From the NCBI GenBank assembly GCA_024449915.1, contig JAMZAV010000107.1:310001-374000 (forward strand): a stretch of DNA of 64,000 nt. Reading direction: 5' to 3'. Positions within the stretch are counted from its first letter, which is position 1; every line of letters begins with the position of its first letter. Positions 36,040-47,385 of the stretch are shown piece after piece. Made by a program: the position numbers and the translations under genes. The notes below the pieces were generated by a model, which had not been told where the DNA came from, searched no databases, and saw only the letters and a program-made list of their open reading frames with translations. This DNA is from Sweltsa coloradensis (Eukaryota; Arthropoda; Insecta; Plecoptera; Chloroperlidae).

Positions 36040-37060
36040 ATCGCCAACTTCATGGCGATTTTTACGTTCTAAACTTGCGTTTAATTACCCGGCACCTCCA
36101 CCATAATCATTTAAACAATTCCTATCCTCGTTAAAAAAAAATTATCGTTTTAGCATAATTTCTAATTCTTTTGTTGAATTTTTCCAAATTCCGATATTTC
36201 GATATGAAATTCAAATATCTATATCGTAAATATTTCCACATATTATCGAGATCGTATCGTAATTCTTTGTCCGGCTCTATTTTTTTGTTTATCTTTCAAT
36301 AACGATTTTTCGTTGTAACTCGCAATTATGACCCGGCACCTCCACCATAATCATTTAAACAATTCTTTTCCTCGTTTTATTTATTTTTTATCGTTTTAGC
36401 AAAATTTCTAATTCTTTTGTTGAATTTTTCCAAATTCCGATATTTCGATATGAAATTCAAATATCTATATCGTAAATATTTCCACATATTATCGAGATCG
36501 TATCGTAATTCTTTGTCCGGCTCTATTTTTTTAGTTTCATCTTCATAACGATTTTTACGTTCTAACTCGCGTTTAATGACCCGGCACCTCCACCATAATC
36601 ATTTAAACAATTCCTATCCTCGTTTTATTTATTTTTTTATCGTTTTAGCACAATTTCTAATTCTTTTGTTGAATTTTTCTAAATTCCGATATTTCGATAT
36701 GAAATTCAAATATCGATATCGTAAATATTTCTTACACATATTATCGAGATCGTATCGTAATATCGATTTCTTTGTCCGGCTCTATTTTTTAGTTTCAACT
36801 TCATGGTGATTTTTACGTTCTAACTCGCGTTTAGTGACCCGGCACCTCCACCATAATCATTTAAACATTCCTATCCTCGTTTTATTTTTATTTTTTTATC
36901 GTTTTAGCATAATTTCTAATTATTTTGTTGAATTTTTCCAAATTCCGATATTTCGATATGAAATTCAAATATCTATATCGTAAATATTTCCACATATTAT
37001 CGAGATCGTACCGTAATATCGATTTGTTTGCCCGGCTCTATTTTTTAGTTTCGTGTCCGT
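36040..37060. repeat. Tandem array, four units of about 250 bp
   Basis: Each unit begins with the complement of the 16-bp core plus one base (CCCGGCACCTCCACCA at 36088, 36332, 36580 and 36838), followed by TAATCATTTAAACA, TTTTATCGTTTTAGCA, TTTTTCCAAATTCCGATATT, CGTAAATATTTCCACATATT, ATCGAGATCGTA and TTTGTCCGGCTCTATTTTTT. The units differ by small indels. The sequence just before the first core (AAATGTGTGG...GTATCGCCAA) matches the same position in the hAT-like MITE at 54363-54750, so the array looks like an internal expansion of that family. Confidence 0.92.
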
Positions 37061-40000
37061 ATATTATAAGCTAGACATTTTCCACAATGATTCTTTGCTG
37101 AAAACTTTGGTTCGTTATGTAATTCGTATGCGTTGAATTCGGTAGTTTTAACTGTACGAATTATTCAGTGCTGAAGCCGTAACCAAAGCAAAGCGCTTGA
37201 CAGAACTAAGTATAAAAGGAACAGGGATGCTGGAGGGGTACAAGCCGCCATGCAGACGTGCGGCACGCCAGGCACGGCCACGGCCACAATGGGAGTATTG
37301 ATTGCACAAGGGCCAAGCAGAGCATGCAAGATCCTAACTCCAAAAAGGCGTAATTGAAATCGATTATTATAAACCCAATTACCCGATCTTGGTTAGACAT
37401 CTTCCTGGTGAATGCATGCATCTCGCCTGTCTTGGGACGTACTCCAGCTCGCTCTCTCGCTCGCTTGCTCAGGATTGTCGAGTGGGACTTCGTAAATAGT
37501 AATCAAGTTTGAATCTCCCCTTTTCAAGATATTTCCCCTGAAAGTAATTACCTCAGCAGGCTCTGAAAAGTTAGCTGTGGGAACACTTTATCATGTGATA
37601 ATTGTAATTTCGTTTACAAACGTAGTACATGTTTTCAAAGTTACAAATTAAGGGAATAAAATTAACGCTTGTAGTGAATGTGGGTCCAAAAACAATTCTA
37701 CTCCACGGAGATAAGTCTACGTTCAAGTTCCAATTTAATCCTGTTATATATAAATTCACATTTTTTATGTAAGCTTTAATTAATTGCTGCCCTTTGTTAT
37801 GCTCAAGTTTACTCTCTCGAGCTGCAATATAAAATACGTCCCTCCCCCACCCCCTCCCACGCACGATGAGAAACGCTTCCAAGTTCTAGCCTAGGCCCTA
37901 ATATCAGTCTACAAAGAGGAGCGAACACAGCCTTCTAAACAATTAAGAAATTTAATTCGAGAATGAGCTACCTTGGGACGGACACCTGCTCTTGAGATAT
38001 GCTCCAAATATATCTCTCGAGTGGGCATCTTAGGAAGCGATGGGCACTCGAGTGTTTTATTTGTGGCAAAGGGCCCATTTGTCACAAGTCCGCCCCCCCC
38101 CCCCCCTAACACCATTTGTTATTGGTTAGCTGCTTCAAGTCCCGCGCTGCGCCCCCACACACGGCCGAGGTGGGTTCCATCCAGGTTGGTTATACGCCGG
38201 CCGGCCGTGGAAACTTTTTTATAATTGAAGAGACCGGATGCGTTTTTCTTGGTCTTGTTCTTTACCTCGAGGCTTCTGGCGCCGAAGTAAGAGAACAGGT
38301 GCGGGCCTGATGGCGGAGGTGGGGAGTAGAAGGGGAGGGCATGGAAACCACATCCGTGCAGCGGTCAGTCGAGCAAATCCGAAGCCTTTCGATACGAGTT
38401 CGACTTTTCGATCATTCATCGAGGTCCTCTCCTCTCCGGCCGGTACGTGACGTTTAGTGAGCGGTAGGTAGTGTCTCACGCTCACGCACGCACGCACGCA
38501 CGCCGTGACTGACAGGTAGTGTCTCACGCGCACGCATCCACGCAGTGACGGTTGGCAGTTGTATATTACACTCACGCACCGCAGTTGACCGAGGACCGCA
38601 GTGGTGAGGTTGCCACGCACACGACGTGCTACGTGCGCTCACTCGTCCTGTACTTGAGACTGTTTAGTTAGCTCTCGGTTACGTGTGAATGAAGCCGGCC
38701 GGCGCTGCCCCGTGCATCTCAATGATGGCTCGCCTCATGCATCAGGTATCAATCAATCTTCTTGCCACCTGCTTGCCCTCGCTGTACAGACGAACGCGCA
38801 TCTCTCCCCAAGGCACTTGGCACTGGCCTTACGCTACCCCTGGGCCCTCTTCAATCTTGATTTCATCTCTTCTACCCTCCACGCTGTTTTCACTCGCGTT
38901 TTCTTTGCAAGCGATGCGTAATGGCTCTGTTTAATACAAATTAAACTGTTTTGAACTACGCATTATATTAATAATGTTCAGCTGATAGGTCCCATGCCAT
39001 TTCCTTTGCTACAATTCCTTCCTCTTAGATTTTAATAAGATTAAAAACGCTTTCGGTGTGCCTATTTAGTTCTCTGGCCTGCCACAAATGGCGCTGCAAT
39101 CCTGCTGGGTCACGGAAGGTCACAGACACTCTTCATTTGTTCTAATTGACCGGTCTTCCCACACAACACACCGGGCATGCCCACACTTCGTACACGTAGA
39201 ACCGGTTACACAGCTTGTTATCGGATCATCATGGTAGCTTATATGCGCAAGTAATTGAGGGGGTGGGGGTCGGGTTGAGACGCGACGCTCGCTAGCTCGC
39301 TCTTCGATCTAGAACTATAGACCAATCAACCGAGTCCGAGATCAAAGATTACCCCGCATTTCGTTCTACGACAACAGCTAATGTTTTGTTAATTTGTTAA
39401 ACATTGCAACTACAATTAGTTAGTAACAGAACGGATTTAGGAGTGGAGCAACTTCATTGAATGATTGATGTGTATGTTCTATACTTAAACCGACTAACGA
39501 TTCGTGGAAGTATGATTCGCCGTGAGACAAAACAGGGAGAACGAATATACAGTACTGGTAATGACAATGTGTATGATTGTGTGTTTGCATAATGGATGGA
39601 TTACAGGTTTACGCCATTGTATACGCATATTAAAAAAATAAAATAAAAATCTCCTGAATGGTCGTAGAGCGCCATTCCATCGGTGTGTGTTATTTGATTA
39701 GTTGATTGAAACACTTGATGTGATTTCGAAAAAGTAACCAATGTTTCCTGGATCACAACAAATCCACGAAATTACAAATGGCATTATAAGGTATTATGCC
39801 GATTATTGAATGCTGTGTGGACTGTTGAGTGCGACTGTAACAAACTGTTTAGCTAATACTGGTGAACAACCTAAGCTCTCTCAACACACACAGCACAGCA
39901 CACGTTCAAAGCTGCCTGTACAGAAGGCAAGGGTTACGAGTGACTTTAAAGCACGTGACAACGAATAAGAACAAATAAAAAATGAGATATTTTTCAAGTT

Positions 40001-41599
40001 GTTCGTGTTTACGTAATTTTTGTTTAGGAATACGTCATATATATAGGCCTAAGGCGTAATGTAAAAATGAGACGATAAATAGACAATTACAAAGGTACAA
40101 CCGTACAACCAACCGCGCTGGGTTTTAAACGATTATGGTCACCACTCAAACTACCATTTGAGCCACTACTGTACCTAACGATTCGGCGGCCTAACTTTAT
40201 CTTTTAGCCGGGAAGTAATTCAAATCTGATACCATTTACCGTTGTATAACTTAATCTTTACGTTGAAATTCAAAATACTTGTACATATAGAAAAACTTGG
40301 TTCCGCAATCAACTGTTCACAATTCAATGACATCTGTAGTGAAGATGCAATTGCAAATTGTTACATTATACACATTCATTATTACATGTTACATAATTGT
40401 TGTTAAACAATCATCAGAACTGGCCCAGACTAGTGAGGCATACGATTTGTTGATTAGCCAACTAGCTCCAGCATATAGATCCACCATGCACTTGAACCAT
40501 TTGATTCGATGTAAATTATAATGCATTTATAAATATACACAATGAAGCACTTTGGCAATGAAAAAGAGCACACAAGGGTTGGTAAAAATGCTTCATCCTA
40601 GAAAAGGAATATAGCAAAAATTTAGTCCTATACCCAATTCAATGGGATACCAAAACTAGGATACCTTCATGACTTACATTGTGATGTGATGATTGTGTCA
40701 TCACTTCTTTCGCCACATTGTAGGATTATACATCGTTGAGACCATTACCGAAACTAAGAAAGTGCATTTAGTTTGGCATACAGGACAGATGTATGGGATA
40801 CGACCTGGCTGGCATGATAATCTAGATCCATAGTATAAGACTTGATAAATAGTGTATATCCTACATGCATTGAGCAACTTGACTACGTAGTTAATTACGT
40901 ATATACAAATCAGAAACTCCCGGCAGAGTTAGTTCTTGATACACTAAATTACTTCAAGCGAATGTAGAGTGAGTGACCCAAGTTAAACATATTTTAACAT
41001 TGGCCCATTCGGCTGCTCCGGTTGCGCGCATCCTAGCCTATACGCTACGGAAACTGAGGGGAAATAAAAATATATATTTGCATACACAACATCATAAGAA
41101 TGGCACGCAGTGTATGCGTAATATAATACTGAACAGTGAACGAACAGTCTAGTGTGGAGATGTCAAACAACGAAATAGACTGTATAGTTTAGAAGAGCAT
41201 CGTAAACATAAATTCGAGAGAACTGGGAAAATGGTTCCTCTCTTACTTTTTTTTATTCAATACACATGGGGGATTTGTACGTGTATACCAGATCTTGTGT
41301 GCTTGATCTCATTTCAAAATGTAATCGCTATTTTTGCGTGAATCCTTTTTTTACATTTGCCTGTATAATGTTGCTACCTGATATTTATGGAGATTGATTC
41401 TGATTGCGTTTTTGAGAACGGCGGTTCCAAGGGACTACGTTTTACGAACCGTCGCTCGGCGTATGATATTAATTATTTCACCCTCTAGCAGAGCTCACAT
41501 TCGGTCTGCTGGACATGAGCAAACAACCACAGACAATTTGCAAAGACAGCAGCTGCTTGTGACTCGCATTGTGTTTGCGTCTGACCGTGATGCACACCC
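37061..41599. other. Unassigned stretch including a GC-rich block
   Basis: No gene recognised. 37900-39300 is clearly GC-richer and CpG-richer than the rest, with a C run (38093-38106) and a CACG microsatellite (38476-38503). At 38689 an ATG in context opens 19 codons ending MHQ at a CAG/GTATCA donor-like site, which could be a first coding exon but is not supported by anything else. The remainder is AT-rich and unremarkable. Confidence 0.4.
38476..38540. repeat. CACG-rich simple repeat
   Basis: CTCACGCTCACGCACGCACG extends into further CACGC units, and a second GGTAGTGTCTCACGCGCACG block follows. Minus-strand ORFs here (38219-38620, 133 codons) are explained by this low complexity. Confidence 0.8.
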
Positions 41600-41690
41600 G
41601 CCTCGCCGAGATTCGAACTAAATATCTTCCAGCTGCACTGCTTTCTCCAGCTGCACCGCCTTCTTTGACTCACATCTGCTGGCCTAGCGT
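41600..41690 (-). mobile_element. Possible SINE-like fragment
   Basis: The minus strand reads AGTTCGAATCTCGGCGAGG (B-box-like). Upstream of it are two tandem GGTGCAGCTGGAG / AGTGCAGCTGGAAG strings resembling A boxes. Without a tail or a target duplication this stays tentative. Confidence 0.25.
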
Positions 41691-41739
41691 TCTTCTAATA
41701 GTTCCAACTAAACACCTAATTATGGACTATACTTCGTTA

Positions 41740-42193
41740 AGCGGCCCCCACACGTTCAAACATTTCGTAAAAGTTGCTTGACAACATCGTGTTTGACAGC
41801 AAGTTGGAACGTGTGGGGGGGCGTGTCAGCGTGTTGTCAAGCAAATCGTAGTTTTCAAAACCGTTTTGATATTTTGACCGCGCTTGACAACATGTTTGAA
41901 TGTCTGGGGGGCTACTCAAACATTTCGTACGAAAAGAGATCATTAGTCACGTCTTCAGGGAGAAGGTTTGTGCCACCAACAATAGCACACGCAACTTTAT
42001 GCTTGGATAATGAAGGAGACATTCTTTTTTGCGTACTTCCGAACGCAAGGAATGGCCTCTAATGAGGGTTGGCCAGATGTAACCCCCCCCCGCTGTGTCC
42101 ACGCACATCGGTTCATGTGTGGGGAGTAGCATGCTTGTCAAACGGCTGTTGTCAAGCAACTTGTACGAAATGTTTGAACGTCTGGGGGCAGCT
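41740..42193. mobile_element. Harbinger-like MITE, 454 bp
   Basis: The terminal inverted repeats of about 47 bp (41740-41786 and 42147-42193) begin AGC(G/T)GCCCCCA and run through CGTTCAAACATTTCGTA and GTTGCTTGACAAC with about three mismatches. TTA flanks both sides (41737-41739 and 42194-42196), and a 3-bp TTA/TWA target duplication is typical of PIF/Harbinger. The interior repeats pieces of the ends in both orientations (e.g. around 41800-41920). No transposase ORF is present; the overlapping ORFs are readings of the repeat. Confidence 0.7.
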
Positions 42194-42196
42194 TTA

Positions 42197-42640
42197 GCCA
42201 CAAAGATGCGGCTGGCTAACACGAACGGCTGCACAGCTGTCGTCACTTTACCCTAAACGTCAAGCAAAACATAGTTGGGGTTGCAGTATTATCACATCAC
42301 AAACCCAACACATCCACATTAGGACAAGAAACTTTGAATCAGTTACGAATAATTGAATTACGTTAATTTTAATGTACTATAGTCCTAACATGACTGGTTG
42401 ACTTATTGATCGAGATGAAGTTAATCGTCAGAGAATAGTGTCGACCGTGATCCTTTGTAGAACACATTGCAGGATGATTTCAAAGTAGTGTCACTGGAGG
42501 TAGTTCAGCGCACCGACGACTCTCAAAAGACGGGGTACAAACTCGCCTTAATTGGTAGAATTAGAAATTAGCCAGTAGAGCGGTTCCTGTTCTAAAGCAT
42601 CTTGATGATCACGGCACGGCTGCCCTTTGACAGGACCACG
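42197..42640. other. Unassigned stretch
   Basis: No gene or repeat recognised between the MITE and the minisatellite. Confidence 0.45.
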
Positions 42641-43206
42641 TCGTGACCCGGCACCTCCATATTGTGAAGAACATCGTATTATCTCGACCCGGCAACTCCA
42701 CCATGTGATAGTAAGATATAATCCGTACCCGGCACCTCCACCAAATTAATAAGATGTTACTATTCCGTACCCGGCACCTACACCAAAGAATAACATGTTA
42801 TCATTCCGTACCCGGCACGTCCACCAAACGAATAACATCTTATCATTCCGTACCCCGCATTTCCACCAAACGAATAACATCTTATCATTCCGTACCCGGC
42901 ACCTCCACCAAACGAATAACAACTTATCATTCAGTACCCGTCACCTTCACCAAATAAATAACATCTTATCATTCCGTACCCGGCACCTCCACCAAACGAA
43001 AAACATCGTATCATTCCGTACCCGGTACCTCCACCAAACGAATAACATCTTATCATTTCGTACCCGGCACCTCCACCAAACTAGTACCATCTTATCATTC
43101 CGTACCCGGTACCTCCACCAAACTAGTACCATCTTATCATTCCGTACCCGGCACCTCGACCAAACGAATAACATGTTATCATTCCGTACCCGGCACCTCC
43201 ACCATG
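42641..43206. repeat. 42-bp minisatellite, about 14 copies
   Basis: The unit reads GTACCCGGCACCTCCACCAA, then ACGAATAACATCTTATCATTCC, with period 40-42 bp. The first two units are the most diverged and the later ones are nearly uniform. Each unit contains the complement of the 16-bp core, with substitutions in some copies (e.g. CCCCGCATTTCCACC near 42853). Because 42 is a multiple of three, long open frames run through it on both strands (42795-43229 plus, 42947-43222 minus). They are repeat artefacts, not genes. Confidence 0.95.
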
Positions 43207-46200
43207 TAGGCCTAAGTAACATGGAATAACCCCGTTTACGCTAATACAGTCTAGAAATCCAACGCAAACGGAAACTTATAGCAGGTATCAATTTGTTTTG
43301 AAATTCAAAATCTTGATTAACTATAACTTGTATATCCATTTTCGGAGGCGGACTATTTCTTCCGAATCGGTGGTCAAAGTGTATTTACGACACGGAGTTG
43401 CGATCCCTGCCCTATGAACCCTACACCCTCACTGTGCATGTAAATAACAAAACGTTGGGTATAAAACTTGACAGCTGTTCATCACGCATTGTGCAGGGAT
43501 TCCCTATAAAACCCGGCTAATGTTGTTGTACAGTTGGAATTGCTGTTGGCATACACATGGGATTGATAGAAACAAAATAATGTACCTACTTGGGTTACCG
43601 AATATGGAAGGCTTCTCCGCGAGTTGAAGAGGTTGCACAGCATTGACGGTTTGTGAACGTCGCTGACCAGCTGCTGAGTGAACACAACACAATACATACA
43701 TTCCGTATTATACTCTAATAAGCCGAGCTCACTCGTATCGTGTGTGTTCATCAATTCACTTTTTCTGTGTGTCTAGTGTCTTTCATCGATCATAAATTCG
43801 TAACTCATTATGTCCGAAATCCCGGCTTGGTGGACTGTCAGCAAGCAACATTCTTATGTAAACGCCGCCAGCTTACCTGGGGGCCATATTATACCGGGTC
43901 AGCAGATACTGTGCTGTGCTGTGCAATCATTCTCTCATCCCATCCCATTCCAGACAGACAGTCTGTTTGACACGACAGATGTATTATTAATGTTAGCCGA
44001 GAACTTCATAATATTATGAAGCTTCATTAAATAAGACAATCAAAACAAAAAGTTGATATTACTCGAATTTAATTTCGTAGATCGTGGAACGGTGTCTCGA
44101 CCTGTCTCGCGTCTGGAAAACTGTCTGAAATTGAAAGCAACTTCAGCTCCCGTTTTTACCTGGCGCTCGTTCATGCTGGAAACTGTTAATAAGCCATTGT
44201 TTTTGTAGCACGCACTTTTATATGCGGTATTGTTCTGACTTCCACTGTAATCTTCCCATGGCATCTCCCTCTTCAGGGTTTATAGTAGGACCTACATTGT
44301 CCGACTCATTTCATAACGACGCTGCTATGCAGGTGTGGCTGTTGGCTTTCTGTAGCATGTCATCAACATAGCGGTTGTTTGTAACTAGTTGCGTTTCTTA
44401 TGGACATCTTGAACTGTGGCACTAAGCACAAGAAGTCGCCCTTGTTAAATACAGCTCTGAGCGCAGTCTCGTTTAATGTTATGTATAATGTAAACAACAA
44501 AACTACACTTGCAGGTTAGAGTGTTGTATATGGACCACGTTATGGCGGCACATTCTACTCTAGTTAATTACGGCGGTGACAATTATTATTCACTATAAAA
44601 CGGATTGTTATATACGAAGGCATATGCATAGACTAATATCTAAAATAATACAATATAAAAAAAGAATATATTTATTTGAAACAGGAGTATCAATTTGAAG
44701 GTTGAATTTTCATCATTGGTAATATAATATTACTAATATATTACCATTACTATAATATAACACAATCAGTTTTATTATAATATTGAATAAAACATTTTCA
44801 GTGTATTGTATAGGCCTAGACACACATTTATTGTAAGCTGGATCCTTGTGGTCACCCAACAATGGTTGGTCAGCAGTAAATAACTTATAAAATTGTACCT
44901 CTCTCTCTGTACTGTACCGGCCAGTTGACACTAAACTTGAAGTCTTGATGGAATTATTGTTATAAATATGGTTGTTATCGAATTGATTAGGAACTAGACA
45001 ATCACTTGTATCATTTTGGCCAGAGTAGGCTATATGCTGTTCAATTTGTTTGTGGCTATAGCTTGATTTTTAAAAAAATATTGCAACTCGTATTTGTGAA
45101 TAAAATTACTTTGCGAATTCTACCTAAAGTTATATCAAACATTCAGAACGAGATCCTTCATCTTAACCAGTTGATCGTTGGACTGATAACTGATCAGGCA
45201 TTACTTGTTGTAGGTGTGCTATACTCCTACAGTGGAGGGTGGGCTGGGATACCGTTAAGTTTGTAATTAGCCGAATTGTAGGAAGTTATATAGTCAGTCC
45301 TTCTTGCCAAGTTATACTGTTCGGCAGCTGTGAGCTGACGTTGGTGGAGGACTTTCCATATCTGGTCACTGGTCAGTGTCACAGTCCCTATACCGACGAG
45401 ACATATTATAAAACCGTTGCTCGACCGTCTTTATTGCTTTATGACTAAACGTTTCATTAACACGATGTATATAAACACATTTAAAAGAGTTAGTGTAGGC
45501 GTACTCATTACAATATTATCTTATATTATTATGTCGTAGCCAGCTCTATACAAGACGATCTATAAACTATATTCTATATATAGTGAGGGGAGGGGGGGAT
45601 AGTCGCGAAATTATCGTTTTTGGTCATACATCAAAAACGAACTTCTTAAAAAAAAGTGATTAGCGTCCCCTATAAGGTTTTGTTTTAAACTCTGGACTCC
45701 CTGACAAAAGTTTAAACAATGTTGTAGTTCGGTTTAATAAAATAATTATTAATAAAGTATATGCAATCCGCTGCTTAATTTCAAAACGAGCCCACGCTCT
45801 AAAGGTGGATTTCGGAGGATTGCAATTGTAATTGAAAAAAATTCAACTTCTTCCAGGCTCTAAAGGTTACTCATATCCAATAGCATAATTAATCAATCCA
45901 AAGATATCCACATATTATTATGTCGGCCACCGTCTGGAAGTTGGGTCTTTGCTATCGGCCTCTGGTACAAAGGCTAGCCTATTCTAAAATACGCTGCTTG
46001 GCTACTAAAATACAATAGCCGACCGCTTTAATCAACAAGTAAATAACACCAACATCGACACGCATGTTTCCGAAGGAGGGAGGGGGACAACACCGCGACA
46101 TGAATATAATTACAAACCCGTGTGTTGCATACATATTGACTTTTTAAGCGAGCTAAAATGTAGCAGTGCGGAGTTTTTGCTGTTCATTGAATATTAATTC

Positions 46201-46315
46201 AATTTTCATTAACATAATTTCTATACATATTTAGCCTATGCTGCATGTAGGCCTATCACTGTTTTACACTTACTAACATGTTTAGTTTTTAGTATTAAAC
46301 ATAAACTATTATATA
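43207..46315. other. Unassigned stretch
   Basis: No gene or repeat family recognised over about 3.1 kb. A small hairpin CGTTTTTG...CAAAAACG lies at about 45618-45642. Confidence 0.45.
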
Positions 46316-46588
46316 ACTAGGAAAACGCCAAAGTCGTTGTTAGACGAGTGAGCGAGTCATGTATTGAGTACCCTGTAACATTCCCTTTCCTGAGTTTCCT
46401 CCCACTACATAAGGCTGGATCCAGAATGGGTCTTTCCTCACTAGCTAGGCTAGAGTGGCGCATTATGGCCTAACAGTTGACGCGCACTTATTTCAAACAA
46501 ACTCAAAACCCTATCTTTTATACATAATAAATGAATTAACTTAAATGCAAATGTTCCCGGGTACTCAACACATGAGCGTTTTCCTAGT
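46316..46588. mobile_element. Short inverted-repeat element with ACTAGG ends
   Basis: Both ends read ACTAGGAAAACGC inward. Further inside, TGTATTGAGTACCCTGTAACAT on the left corresponds to TGTGTTGAGTACCCGGGAACAT on the right (complement). At 273 bp it has MITE proportions. The left side adds GTTGTTAGACGAGTGAGCGA, recalling the start of the ACTAGG family. Confidence 0.65.
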
Positions 46589-46618
46589 CTAGTTAGCTTT
46601 TAAGGCGCCCTTATACCC

Positions 46619-46651
46619 GGAATGTTGGAGACCCGAGGGTTCCAACATTCC
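46619..46651. repeat. Perfect hairpin
   Basis: An 11-bp stem GGAATGTTGGA / TCCAACATTCC encloses an 11-base GACCCGAGGGT loop. Its role is unknown. Confidence 0.8.
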
Positions 46652-47214
46652 AACGGTCGGGATAGTTTTTTAAATTTCCTGATTATTTTATTATTTTATT
46701 ATTTCTGGAAAATTAAAAGTTGAGTGGTGCAAAAATTTTATTTGGTGTTGTATTTTGGTGCAAAATTAGTGCAAAAATACTGTATAAAAGATTTTTGAAA
46801 AATCGGAATGGGTGGGTCTAACTTAATGGACCCGGGGTGGGTCACGTTTTGAAATGCATACAATACTATGAACAACATAGCCAGTACGAAAAACAAGTAA
46901 TGATTGCAAGGTTTACTCAATCTCCGTGCGGAATTTTAGGTAACCTTTAGGTTTGGGTTTATGATACATTATACTATGTACATAATAATGCTACATTATG
47001 AACCCAAAGCCTTGAGCGTGCAAGATTCAATACATCTTGGTTATTGCATGCACACATGATTTGATAAAAATGATTTGTTCAAAAACAAAAAAACATTGTC
47101 GTAAAATTGTATGTGACAATCTCAGACTATTTTCAATTTATTATTTATTGTGAGTTTAAATCGTAACGAATTTTGCTGAAAATGTTATCTGCACGCTAAA
47201 TGCTTGTACCGAAT

Positions 47215-47385
47215 GTCTGTTTGAAATTTCAACGCAATCTGTTTAGCCGTTCGGCTGTTCTGCAGCGAAGTTACTCACTCACTCACACTCACTCACACTC
47301 ACTCACCCACTCACAGACAAAAAACCCAGATATTGTGCCATTTGACTTGCGTTGCAGACTTAGTCGCCTCGCTCCCTCGTCTAAT
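47215..47385 (+). mobile_element. ACTAGG-like tail
   Basis: AAATTTCAACGCAATCTGTTTAGCCG corresponds in position and flavour to the AATTTCAT...ATCGGTTTAGCCGGAATCGTG block of copies 1 and 4. A simple repeat (ACTC)n, CAGACAAAAAACC and the closing CTCGCTCCCTCGTCTAA follow. That closing string complements the TTAGACGAGTGAGCGAG start at 46340, so 46316-47385 may be one old composite element. Confidence 0.4.
47272..47314. repeat. (ACTC)n microsatellite
   Basis: ACTC units, in part ACACTC, run for about 43 bp at the place where other family members carry their A-rich tract. Confidence 0.9.

Noticed and set aside
38219..38620. 133-codon minus-strand ORF
   Set aside because: It is explained by CACG simple repeats and GC-rich composition; Arg/Val-rich low complexity with no domain.
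42641..43206. CRISPR-like look of regularly spaced repeats
   Set aside because: The repeat and the 'spacer' are both conserved between units (42-bp period), there are no cas genes, and the context is eukaryotic; it is a minisatellite.
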